Below the pieces are notes generated by a model. It saw only the letters and a list, made by a program, of their open reading frames with translations. It made no database searches and was not told where the DNA came from. From NCBI RefSeq assembly GCF_905171765.1, contig NC_053392.1:369439442-369503441 (forward strand): DNA of 64,000 nucleotides, written 5' to 3'. This document shows, one piece after another, positions 53,476-63,720 of the stretch (the stretch's first letter is position 1; the number at the start of each line of letters is the position of its first letter). The stretch is from Bufo bufo. Its lineage: Eukaryota; Chordata; Amphibia; Anura; Bufonidae. Position numbers and translations under genes: made by a program.

Positions 53476-54087
53476 TCAATGTGGATTTAAAGCTCTCCCA
53501 TTTATCTTCAGTCTGCCTGACAGAGTTTGCTTCTTATAGTTCAGGGGGAATATGATTATATTGTGGTCACTATTACCTAGTGTTCCTCGAACAGTAACAT
53601 TTCCAACAAGCTCTGCATCATTAAAAATTACCAGATCTAATAGAGCATTGCCCCTAGTGGGGGCTTCTATAAACTGGCTAATAAAGTGGTCCTGCAGAAA
53701 GTTGAGGAATTTTCTCCCCTTTGTGGTTGAGGCAGAATCATGACCCCAGTCAATGTCTGGAAAGTTAAAATCTCCCATTATAACCACTGTACCAGCCTGT
53801 GCCTCCCGCTCTATTTGGTAATACAGTTACGTTTCTATCTCCTCTGTGATGTTAGGGGGTCTATAGGTTACACAAAGTATTATTTTTTCAGTGTTTATAT
53901 CCCTTTGAACTTCCACATATAAGGTTTCAACATCCTCACCACCCTCACCGACAATTGCCTCTTTCACACTTGTCTTCAGATCACTCCTCACATACAAGCC
54001 CACTCCACTGCCTTTTCTATTGATCCTGTCTTTCCTAAATAGTGTAAAACCCTTAATATTTACAGCCCAGTCATGCGAAGAGTCCAA
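53476..54087 (-). pseudogene. CR1 ORF2 endonuclease domain, frame-shifted
   Basis: Two open segments together cover an apurinic-like endonuclease. One (54087-53827) has GVGLYVRSDLKTSV and ILCVTYRPPN. The other (53787-53476) has VIMGDFNFPDIDWG, LLDLVIFND and the catalytic-type GNSDHNIIIF. About 40 bp and a frame change separate them. Confidence 0.85.
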
Positions 54088-54469
54088 CTATGTCTCAGCC
54101 ACACCAACTACATCTATGTGTTTTTCTAGTACCATAGCCTCCAGCTCCCCTATTTTTCTAGCTAGACTTCTGGAATGTGAAAATACATTTTAAATAAATA
54201 AAGTGAATATCCAAGATTTTTTTGGTTACCTTGCTTGATGTTTGTATGTAACAGGTTCTTTTTACCAGCAGCTCTATATTTCATCGGTGTACAGTTCTGC
54301 CCAGGCCTCACCCTACTTTCCTCACTAACGCCAGCCCCCACTAAATCCCCACTGTCCCCTCCTATACCCCATTATCTATTACCACTATCTACCCCTTATT
54401 AATATGACCCCACCCTCCCCCAGATCTTAGTTTAAAAGCTCCTCCAGCCGTCTAACCATTCCCCCCCCC

Positions 54470-54635
54470 CCACCCCAGAGCAGTAGCACCCTCCCCATTA
54501 AGGTGCAGCCCGTCCTTACTGTAGAGCCTGTAACCGACCCAGAAGTCGGCCAAGTTCTCCATGAACCCAAACCCTTCCTTTCTTCACCAGCTTCTGAGCC
54601 ACTTATTTAACTCCCTAAGCTCCCGTTGTCTCTCT
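54470..54635 (-). pseudogene. CR1 ORF1 remnant, end of esterase-like domain
   Basis: The - strand reads GFGFMENLADFWVGYRLY and SKDGLHLNGEGATALG. The DGLHLN-x-x-G motif is typical of the SGNH/esterase domain in ORF1 of CR1-group LINEs. A TGA interrupts the frame upstream. Confidence 0.6.
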
Positions 54636-55104
54636 GGTGACGCTTCTAGCATTTCTAGCTTCTAGCATTTCTGAAAACACTACCTTGGAGGACCTGGACT
54701 TTAGCTTCTCTTCTAGTTCCCTAAAATCATTTTAAGGACCTTCCATCTCCCCCTGTGTGTGTCTTCCTTTACAGGTCTGGCAGGGAGGGGGTGGTATTTA
54801 GAAAATAAAAAGGCAATTCTAGACAATCGCTTTAAAGGGGTATTCACACTTTAGACATGTATAACCAAAATTGTCTGATATCCAACCTCTGGGACCCACA
54901 TTTATTGGGGTCTCTAAACCCCCATCCTGTGTGGTAAGCAGGAACAGAGAAGGAAAAATAGAGAGCACTGTCCGTATCGGTGAAAAAGGATTGATGTAAG
55001 TATAGTACTGTATTAGTTTGATCCCTTTATTGCTGGAATTACGTGTTTCTGGGGTGTACTGGCCCTTTCCTCAGATTCAATATCAACAATTACAGAAAGA
55101 CATA

Positions 55105-56275
55105 ACGTGCAGATATCTAAAATAAAAGAAATTGCGCCCAAAAGTATAGGGGGCGTGTCCAAGAGTCCTGTTACCATGTCGTTCATAAAAAAATGACATT
55201 CACAATAATAAAATAAAATTGTTGTTGAAACTGTGGATAAATTTACAAATAAGACTCTGCTAAATTAACAGGAGAGGACACTGTCCAATTAAAAGATCTG
55301 AGTGCATTAGAAAAATAAACCATAAAGACATAAAAAAAGAGACAGTCCAATGTTAATTCTATAAATTCAATATTAGTAGGATTATAGAGAAAATACAGTT
55401 ATAAAAACCTGTTAATAAGAATATACTGAAACCTTTTTAAAAAGCGACAAAATAGCAGACATAGCAGAGCTGGAGAGGGTCCAGAGGAGGGCAACTAAAG
55501 TAATAACTGGAATGGGGCAACTACAGTACCCTGAAAGATTATCAAAGTTAGGGTTATTCACTTTAGAAAAAAGACGACTGAGGGGAGATCTAATTACTAT
55601 GTATAAATATATCAGGGGTCAGTACAGAGATCTATCCCATCATCTATTTATCCCCAGGACTGTGACTGTGACGAGGGGACATCCTCTGCGTCTGGAGGAA
55701 AGAAGGTTTCTACACAAACATAGAAAAGGATTCTTTACGGTAAGAGCAGTGAGACTATGGAACTCTCTGCCTGAGGAGGTGGTGATGGTGAGTACAATAA
55801 AGGAATTCAAGAGGGGCCTGGATGTATTTCTGGAGTGTAATAATATTACAGGCTATAGCTACTAGAGAGGGGTCGTTGATCCAGGGAGTTATTCTGATTG
55901 GAGTCGGGGAGGAATTTTTTCCCCCCTTAAGTGGGGAAAATTGGCTTGTATCTCACAGGGTTTTTTTGCCTTCCTCTGGATCAACTTTCAGGATGACAGG
56001 CCGAACTGGATGGACAAATGTCTTTTTTCGGCCTTATGTACTATGTGACTATATGTTACAAAATGGGTCCGTTTCTTAAGTTATAAGTGTATACATATTT
56101 TCAGAGACGGTCATACTTGCACTAGTCATGAAATTCCTCTATCTCTCTTCCTTTATCCACAATTTCAAGAACAATTGTATTTTATTTTTGGGAATGTCAC
56201 TTTTTTATGACTCTTGGATACGCCCCCTATACTTTTAGGCGCACATTCTTTTAGTTTAAATTTCTGCACTTTATG
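55105..56275. mobile_element. Palindromic element nested in the T2 MITE
   Basis: GCGCCCAAAAGTATAGGGGG and CGTGTCCAAGAGTC at the left are repeated inverted at the right (GACTCTTGGATACGCCCCCT, ATACTTTTAGGCGCAC). ATAATAAAATAAAATTGTTG pairs with CAATTGTATTTTATTTTTG. Directly to its left (54990-55085) sits an AATAAAG-type module on the - strand. Confidence 0.75.
55465..56060 (+). mobile_element. CR1 LINE 3' fragment
   Basis: The + strand encodes the end of ORF2: LEKRRLRGDLITMYKYIRG (55557-55613), LRLEERRFLHKHRKGFF, VRLWNSLPEEVV and FKRGLDVFLE. It continues into the typical 3' UTR (GATGGACAAATGTC) and ends at TATGTACTATGTGACTATATG. The 5' part is missing, as expected from incomplete reverse transcription. 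The frame from 55512 to 55865 is open. Confidence 0.93.
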
Positions 56276-57135
56276 TCCTTCGGACAGCACTCTCTACTGT
56301 TCCGTCTCAGTTCCTGCATACATTGCCCAGCCAGTGATCTGACTGGGACAGCACGAGCAGCAGCCATGGTGAATGTAACCAGAAGCCTTCTCAGAGTGTT
56401 GTGCCTCCAGCACAACCTCCACAGGTGAGCCTCTCTGTCTGGTAAGGCAGTTGCTGGCCACATCCAGAAGGAGAGGGAATAGAATGGCTCCATCAGGTGT
56501 GTCGCATTCACTTCTATGTTAAGCAGTCAAGCAAGTGTGCCAGGATATTTTCGAAACTAAGTTCTGAAGACAGGTGGGGGTCTCAGAGGTGATTCCCACA
56601 TCTATGTGAATATTCGTTTAAACTTACAGGCCCAAAGCCTACAGTTGGACTACTCCTAAGTCCTCATGTCAACTGTGACATTGTGGGGGAGATTCAAAAT
56701 AACTGGTGATCTTCCCAACTGTGGAGAACCAAATAACAGACAAAGATGTACACATATACATATGTAACTTCCACTACAAAAGCAAATAGGATGTGAACAT
56801 TGATGTGCATGGTGATTGGGATTCACACAATGTCCCTATGAACAACATCAGTACACAGGCAGGAAGTAGTTATAGGGATACAACAGCAGTAGAAGCAGTG
56901 ATTGATAAAATTAGGTATTATAACTAAAAACATTTTTAATGTACGCTAATAGCCTTTTATATAACATTACTGGAGTTCTTTAGCATGCACTGCACCATGC
57001 ATTTGCTAGAACTGAAAACTCTGCAAATATACTTGAGAATTTAACAGGAATCAGCAAGGAAACATGCCAGGGACTTTAGTGCATTCATATTATTTCTCTT
57101 GATTAAATAAAATGGTAGTAAAAATAACAATATAC

Positions 57136-57260
57136 CTTTCCTGATTAAGAAACCGGGCTAAGATGTCACCAGCTTTTAAATCTTCTGTTAGTTGTACCGC
57201 CATAGAAACCTTGGAAAACTGAGGTGCTTGTACCCGTATGAATCCCGGAGAACTGTCATT
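57136..57260 (-). CDS. RhoGAP gene (ARHGAP18-like), coding exon after the GAP domain
   Basis: Acceptor AATAG is next to 57260 and donor GTATAT follows 57136 on the - strand. It encodes NDSSPGFIRVQAPQFSKV and SMAVQLTEDLKAGDILARF, ending in phase 2. (V/I)IRV-x-(A/V)P followed by SK-V-SMA-x-QL is the conserved C-terminal domain of the ARHGAP18/28/40 group. The weaker donor is the only unusual point. Confidence 0.9.
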
Positions 57261-57780
57261 CTATTATTAGAAAAAAAAGGAATAAAAGTACAGATTTATA
57301 CATGTATAGTGGGTGAGCTACAAAGTAATAGATTACTGAAAGGTAACGAAATTAATTCCTGGAAACCTAAACAGTTAGAAGGAGTTTCTTCAGTCCCACA
57401 ATACGGACCTGACATTCTGTATCAGATTTATAATGGGCTGCCTAGGAGTGCAAACCGGTAAATGAAGACCGCCACGTTCATAGGACATATTAAGGCAAAT
57501 GTATGTCATAAAGAGGGGTCCCTGGTTCAGGATTCCCTCTGTGAACTAGAGCGGAGATCCACTTAGCCAGTCTTTGCATTACATAGTCAGCCATTTATAT
57601 GAAAAGGACGTGTCTGGTCACATGCAGGCCACCTTCTTTTGTGTAACAGATCAACATTAATTGTGATGTACAATGGGTTAACAGCTGAAATCAGAGGATT
57701 CTGAGGTAATGTGGGGTGTGGTAATTCAAAAGTCAGGGAAAGCGTATGGAGAAAAATATCATAGAGCAGTCCGTGCTTAC

Positions 57781-57915
57781 ATCTGCATTCTTTTCAGTCT
57801 TCTCAGACTTCTCTCTGTCATATGCCATTCTTTTCAGGAGCTTTTTCATCGCTCTTTCCTTGGAAGATTTTTTCTGGTTTTGTTGTCTTACTTGTGCAAC
57901 AAGAAACTTTGGGAT
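57781..57915 (-). CDS. RhoGAP gene (ARHGAP18-like), coding exon linking GAP and C-terminal domains
   Basis: Acceptor TTTTACAG is next to 57915; donor GTAAGC follows 57781. The 45 codons start and end in phase 0: IPKFLVAQVRQQNQKKSS, then a very basic, probably helical stretch KERAMKKLLKRMAYDREK and SEKTEKNA. A Lys/Arg-rich linker just after the GAP domain is usual in the family. Confidence 0.88.
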
Positions 57916-58637
57916 CTGTAAAAGAAATCAACAAACAAAAAATGACATTGCTACAGCCACACGTTTTTGTGGTGTTTTTATGCAGGAATACAAAAAAAGC
58001 CACCTAATTAACAAACAAGCCAGTAGCACAAAAACTATGGCATGTAATCCGTTTCATATTTCCTATAGACCTTCAGCTAAATTCTGAAGCTGGTGTTTTT
58101 ATAGCAAAATAAAACACATAAAATTGCTCCTAAAAACCTGTGTGTGAAAGCACCCTAATAGGGTGCACACAGAGAATATGGGGTCTGTCGAGAAGCTACC
58201 ATTATTCATTAAGGCTCCTGCATGTGTATGTATTATGCATCCATCTAATGTGGTGTCCACATCCTGCTATAAGCCCATACTCTACCTCCATGCCTCCACT
58301 CTATGCACACTGGGATTTTTTTCTCACAGATTAAATGAGAATTCATTATAAAAAGTCTGGTGGCAGAGGCAACATAGGTCTACAAATACACTACTCCGTA
58401 TGATGCCATACAGGGTCTATTAACCTGGCATTGCCATGTGCTTAGCTTGTAGGATGAATGTTGGCATCTGACCCCATCCCAACTGGTAAGGTTAGGAAGA
58501 AAATACCAGGCTTGATTTTTTTAATCACATTCATTTGGTTTAAGTGCAGTCTGACAGCTACTCGTCTTCTCTGCACCCAGTGTACCTCCAACTGCACTGT
58601 GCTCTTCCAACTTTATGGCAGTAAGCAAGCTTTCTTT

Positions 58638-59300
58638 TTTAAGGGCCCTTTTACATCGGCAAAGGTTGGGCCAAATATCAGAAACAAATGTTTGTACGAG
58701 TGCTTGTTCCTGATAACTGCCCTATCAGGGTGCTGCTGGTACCCTGACGAAGGAGCAAACACATTGTTGATGTGGACACCAAAATTATCATTTCTGGGCA
58801 GAAGGTCATGGTGTATACACAGGGATCTACTACCCAGAAACAATGATTCTCTAAGGGGATAAGCGATAGCTCATTCTCATACACAGGTGATGATTACTAG
58901 TGATGAGCGGCAGGGGCAATATTTTCGAATTCGCGATATTTCGCGAATATTTGGGCGAATATTCGCCATATATTCGAGAATTCGCGAATTCATGATCTCT
59001 AAGCATTATTTTCTTGATTGCGAAAATTCGCATTAATTTCGCCTAAATAATTCACATTAAAATTTGCATGAACTGGTATTTAAAAAAAAAAAAAATTGAA
59101 TATTCGCGATTACGAATTTTGCGATATTCTAAATATTTGCGAATTCTCAAAGTGCCGATATTCGCGATTAAAATTCGCAATTCGAATATTCGGGATCAAC
59201 ACTAATGATTACTGCTCTCACCTCCTCTGAACAGGCAGTTATCTGGAATGAACAGGTCATTCCCAATAATGACCTGCTGAGTCAGGCACTGAAAGACTAG
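58638..59300. mobile_element. Diverged MITE interrupted by a hAT MITE
   Basis: AAGGGCCCTTTTACATCGGC begins the left arm, and GAATGAACAGGTCATTCCC lies to the right of the inserted hAT element. CCAAAATTATCATTTCTGGG and its surroundings form partial inverted matches. Right border not resolved. Confidence 0.45.
58898..59204. mobile_element. hAT-type MITE with 8-bp duplication
   Basis: It begins TAGTGATGAGCGGCAGG and ends CGGGATCAACACTA, flanked by ATGATTAC (58890-58897 and 59205-59212). The interior is full of TTCGCGAATATT and ATTCGCG repeats. Confidence 0.9.
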
Positions 59301-59329
59301 TTGCAGACTAGCAATAGCGATGTGGCAGG

Positions 59330-59635
59330 CTGTTCCGGCAGGGAACAGCCTGCTGGATCTTTGCGCACTCTGGCATTGCCGGAAGTTTGTATGGCTCAGT
59401 CCGGCCTCATTCACTATAATGGGGAACGGCAGAGCACCGGCCGCATTCCTGCAAATATGGTGAGAATCGGCTGAAGAAAACTGCAGCGTGCATTGGTTCT
59501 CTTCCTGACGATTCTTGGCATATTTGCCACAATGTGGATGGATTTCGGCCGGTCCCCATTATAGTGAAAGGGGCCGGATGGAGCCTTACAAAACTCTGGC
59601 AATGCCGGATCTCTAATGCTAGTGTGCAACTAGCC
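59330..59635. mobile_element. Harbinger-like MITE remnant
   Basis: GCTAGTGTGCAACTAGCC at the right end is like the ends at 41066 and 48229. Interior CACTATAATGGGGA...TCCCCATTATAGTG is palindromic. The left end, around GGCAGGCTGTTCC, is degraded. Confidence 0.6.
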
Positions 59636-60345
59636 TAAATGGACCTTTTTCATGATGCTTGTAAACAACATCTGGGGTGGCAGAGTGTGCTACCTATGCT
59701 ACCTGTAGTTCGGTGACCAAATAAAAAAATATTGTTTGTAGACATGTAAAAAACAATACACACAACAAACTCATTACAATAAAAATAAAGGCTCTGTTCA
59801 CACAACCTATGAATGTTCCATTAAGGTTTCTGGAATTTTTGACAGCTGGAATAGTGTACTCTTCAGTGCTATTCTTGTCAAAAATTCAAGAACTCCTGCT
59901 GAATTTGTCACATCATTTACAGTTCTATTAGAAAACAATAGTCATAATGTTAGTGTGAACAGAATCTAAACTGTTCTGCAGGTAGTCACTTCCCATTCAT
60001 AATCTGAAGTTATGTACTTTAATGTGAAAACTGGCATGTTCAGACTTTTTTTCAACATATCTCTTCCATATGGAATTTAACGTGGGAAACCCAAACGGTA
60101 CATATATGGTTTTTACATGCAGTTTTCAATAAAAAAGTTAAACTGACATACCCTCGAACTACAACTTACAGTAAGGTATGTAGAAGTCAGGCCAGGGCTA
60201 CATGGCAACTTGTAGTGGTACAACACTGCAGTCTTATGTCATACTAGTATATTGCATCTAATGATAGTGAATAGGATGGTGTTGCCCCCTGAAAGCTGAT
60301 AGGACCATGACAAAATTTCTGCATGACCACATTAATGATCATTAG

Positions 60346-60839
60346 TAGGGTTGAGTGAATTTAAGTATCCGAAGTGGACTTTGATCCGAATTTCAGGGAA
60401 AATTCGATTCGCCACCAAGCCGAATTTCCTCGTGTTTCGGGGTAACGAATCAATTTTCCATGAAATGGTGTTGAAAAAATACTAACTCGCCTCATCAATT
60501 TGAGCCCGCGTGAAATCTCATGAGTCGTGGCCGCCGGGCAGTGTGATGACGTCAAGTCACGCGGGATCTCCAATCAAAGATGGCAGCGGTGGCCTCTTTG
60601 CGCTCAAATGGATAAGGTGAGGTTTTTTTTTTTTAAAGTAATTAACTCCTGAAAGCCCTCATTTTTCATAGTAGATGCCGCGATCAGCGATGAACGTGGC
60701 ATCTGAGGGGTTCAATGATGGGGACCACTACTTACAAATAAATGCTCTTTATGATGAAGTAATTCGTCACAAAACAAATTTGTTTGTGAAATTCGGCGAA
60801 GCAGCTGAATCGAATTTTTGTAAACTTCACATAACACTA
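60346..60839. mobile_element. hAT-type MITE with 8-bp duplication
   Basis: It begins TAGGGTTGAGTGAATTTAAG and ends AACTTCACATAACACTA, flanked by ATCATTAG (60338-60345 and 60840-60847). Length 494 bp; no coding capacity. The interior shares GTGATGACGTCA and GGCATCTGAGGGGTT-type sequence with the 9006 element. Confidence 0.92.
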
Positions 60840-60909
60840 ATCATTAGGTACAACTGGCAGCGTGACATTTCCAATCTCACTTGGCCACAGTCACCGTGTA
60901 GCTGTTTCC

Positions 60910-61112
60910 TTAAAGGGGTTGTCCACTTCTTTTATATTGATGGCCTATTCACCTCAATGTGGAGCCAACAGCTCCATCCACTAGACAATGGATGGTGTGT
61001 GTACTTCCGGCACCAACTACTCCTGCAGGGTGTCAGACCACTGTTGATCAGATATTGATGGCCTATTCTGAGGATAAACCACTAATATAAAAGGAGTGGA
61101 CAACCCTTTTAA
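60910..61112. mobile_element. T2/Kolobok-like MITE, short
   Basis: TTAAAGGGGTTGTCCACTTC at the left and GGAGTGGACAACCCTTTTAA at the right, with TTAA at each border. Arms continue TATATTGATGGCCTATTC on one side and ATTGATGGCCTATTCTGAGG on the other. Confidence 0.88.
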
Positions 61113-61920
61113 GGTGACTGCCCTGAGATTTGCCCAAATTTCATGATTTGCAAAGGGATTGCTATGCTGGGTAATCTTAGATAGGTGTCCTTTTATGGTT
61201 CAAGTGTAAAGAAGTATCTTTATTCATTAGCCTGGATTTACTAATGTGTCTGCACCAAAAAGGTGTCTAACAACTGGCGCAATTTGATCCATTTTGGGCT
61301 TTTACACCTTTTTCCAACTTGTTTGTCAAGGGGGAGTGGCATAGTGAAAAAGGAAGGGAATTTCATGGAATGGGGACGGGACTTAAAATGCGTTATTTTG
61401 CACCAAAACTAGTGGCGTCAAAATTTTACTCACAGTAAGCCAATCAATAGTTGGAACAGAGTCAAACAAAAGTATCTATCCCTGCACCAGATTTACCATC
61501 AAGCCTGAGCCACGGTGATAAATCTGATGCATCTTTAGGGATAATAAATCTAATCTAAGCCATTGTGCTTTCAAGTGAATGCACAAATCGCTAACTCAGG
61601 TGTTGTGTACATTTTGGGTAAAGGTCTGGAGATACGGAGCTTCACAGGGGGATATATCTGAATAGTAAATTAATGTCCCATCAAATACAAACATCTGTGT
61701 TCACCATTGTTGGTTCATAAAAAATGGTTTGCTGGAGATTCTAGTTGAAAGACACAAACGTAGAGTACAAGCTAAAAAATGATTATTGCCTGCATCAACC
61801 AACATAGCATAAACTCAACCAGATGAGATTTCTAGGCCAAAAACTGGTCTAGGTCTAAAAGGATTACACTTTGTCAGTCATGACTATGACTACACATTCT
61901 TTTGTGTACTGTTCACATAC

Positions 61921-62127
61921 CGTCCAGAGGAGCTTTTGATATTTGATCATGAAAAGCATGACAGACGCCGTCCGGGCTGCACTGGTAAGAGCGTCCTGAT
62001 CCAGAGCTTTTAAAGGAGAGGTGTGAAGAGAAAAGAGATTCGGTGCCATAATCATAGCTATGTTTTTCAGAGTCATTTTATTTTGTTCTCTGTGATCAAC
62101 GATCCTTTGAAGGAATTCAAGTAGAGC
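61921..62127 (-). CDS. RhoGAP gene (ARHGAP18-like), coding exon for the C-terminal part of the GAP domain
   Basis: Acceptor CTGTTTCAG is next to 62127; donor GTATGT follows 61921. The 69 codons, phase 0 at both ends, encode ALLEFLQRIVDHREQNKM, TLKNIAMIMAPNLFSLH and TSAARTASVMLFMIKYQKL. NKMTLKN(I/V)A-x-x-MAPNLF is the last helix and loop of RhoGAP domains. Its Asn (MAPNLF) is a conserved residue near the GTPase switch. The arginine-finger exon lies upstream, outside the window. RhoGAPs speed GTP hydrolysis by Rho GTPases; ARHGAP18 acts mainly on RhoA. Confidence 0.93.
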
Positions 62128-62672
62128 CTGAAACAGAAAAAAAAAAAAAAAACACATGTAAAAGGATTGAGTTTATTCATCGGCTTTCTCTTACAGATGT
62201 CTTAACAGTAGGTCTATTCTTTTCAAGCACTAGTTTCTTCAACTCCTTTGTTGTTAAATATTGGTCCTAAATATATGCACGCTACCAAAGAGAACGTTGC
62301 TGAGGAGTTTTTAGCAAAAGGGTGAAATGTTACAAAAATCGGCTCATTTGAGGACATGCTCCATTTTTCTGAATATTGCACACACCAGCTACACGTCTGC
62401 CATCTTCCCTATTGGACAACACTATGTTATTTGTGAATGGGTCGATAAGGGCCTTGCTTTGTTGCTATAGGGGAAACTATAGAATGACTATAAAAATCTA
62501 TCACATAAACACATACATATGTATATACACCGATCAGCCATATCATTGAAACCACCTATTACAGTTCAGAAGACAGAAGAAGGCATCCGCCACTAAAGAG
62601 GATAATTTTTTTAACCATTTTAGGCAACAAAATAAAATTTGACAGGGCAGAGTGTTTTTAAACAGGCTATTA
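62128..62672. other. RhoGAP intron with a lone Tc1-like end
   Basis: At 62530-62562 CACCGATCAGCCATATCATT with AAACCACC follows TA, like the terminal repeat of a Tc1/mariner element. No partner end or transposase is seen, so it is a solitary terminus. Confidence 0.55.
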
Positions 62673-62680
62673 GTTACCAT

Positions 62681-63100
62681 TAGGGTTGAGCGAACCCGAA
62701 CTGCAAAGTTCGGGTTCGTACCGAATTTAGCCGCTCCGTTCTCCCGTTATAGCCTCCGGTATCTTCATAGTTAGGCTCCACCCAGGGGAACCTGCCGGCG
62801 TCTCATTCTCCCATGCTGTAGCGCTGGCCAATCGCAGTGCTTAGCTCATAGCCTGAGAGTTTTTTTTTCTCTCAGGCTATGAGCGCTACAGCATGGGATG
62901 CGCAATCAAGTGGATGAGGTAATTTATTTTTTTTAACCCCTCAATGGCAATTTTATTTAGCATTCTATCTTGAGAATGCAATTATTTTCCGTTATAACGG
63001 AAAATAATAAAGTGAAGTTCGGGTCCCCATTGACTTTAATGGGATCCGGGTTCGGTGTTCGGGTCCCGAACCCGAACTTCACCGGGTTCGCTCATCCCTA
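62681..63100. mobile_element. hAT-type palindromic MITE with 8-bp duplication
   Basis: It begins TAGGGTTGAGCGAACCCGAA and ends GTTCGCTCATCCCTA, flanked by GTTACCAT (62673-62680 and 63101-63108). The middle has CATGCTGTAGCGCTGG against GCGCTACAGCATGGGAT and CCGAACTTC pairs. Confidence 0.95.
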
Positions 63101-63114
63101 GTTACCATCAGCTA

Positions 63115-63720
63115 CAGTTAGGTCCAGAAATATTAGGACAATTACAGAATCTTCATGATTTGGGCTCTGCATTCCACCACATTGGATTTTAAATTTAACA
63201 TAAGGGATGCAATTAAAGAATAGACTTTCAGGTTTAATTTAAGGGGTTGAACAAAAATATCCTGTGAAACGTTTAGGAATTGCAACCATTTTTCTACAAA
63301 GCCTCCTCCTTTCAGGGGCTCAAAAGTAATTGGACTAATTAACATTACCATAAATAAAAAGTTTTAATACTTTGTAGAGAATCCTTTGCAGGCAACGACT
63401 GCCTGAAGCCGTAAACCCACGACTGCCTGAACCGCTAGGTTTCCTCATTTGTGATGCTTTGTCTGGCCTTTACTGCAGCGGTCTTCAGGTGTTGCTTGTT
63501 TCTGGTTCTTTCGGTCTTAAGTTTTGTCTTAAGTAAGTGAAATGCATGCTCAACTGGGTTGAGATCTGATGATTGACTTGGCCATTGCAGAATATTCCAC
63601 TTCTTTGCCCTACAAAACTCCTGCATTTGGTTGAATCTGAGCAGAAAGTATCTCCCCGTACACTTCAGAATTCATCCAGCTGCTGCTGGCTTCAGACAGA
63701 TCATCAATAACCACTAGTGG
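63115..63720 (-). mobile_element. Tc1/mariner fragment with C-terminal transposase part
   Basis: The end CAGTTAGGTCCAGAAATATT lies at 63115 after TA, six bases from the hAT MITE duplication. On the - strand the transposase part has MQEFCRAKKWNILQWPSQS, SDLNPVEHAFHLLKTKLK and, before it, a segment ending EVYGEILSAQIQPN. The stretch with the second catalytic Asp is deleted. The 5' part and the other end are missing. Confidence 0.8.

Larger units (their letters stand above)
49875..54640 (-). mobile_element. CR1-type LINE, long but decayed, split by a Tc1-like element
   Basis: On the - strand the order is: end of ORF1 (esterase-like, 54470-54635), endonuclease (54087-53476), reverse transcriptase (53266-52271), C-terminal region (52261-51860), the inserted 50238-51797 element, the last coding part (50230-50042) and a 3' end near 49875 with ACTATGTAACTATGTAAC-type tail. 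Frameshifts and stops separate the parts. The 5' end is not defined. Confidence 0.9.
54832..56621. mobile_element. T2-like MITE interrupted by a palindromic element that holds a CR1 fragment
   Basis: The left arm starts TTAAAGGGGTATTCACAC. The right arm ends ATGTGAATATTCGTTTAA. Arms match inward to AGAGAGCACTGTCCG (about 54976) and GGACAGCACTCTCT (about 56282). Between them lies another inverted element, and inside that a CR1 fragment: three layers. Confidence 0.8.
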
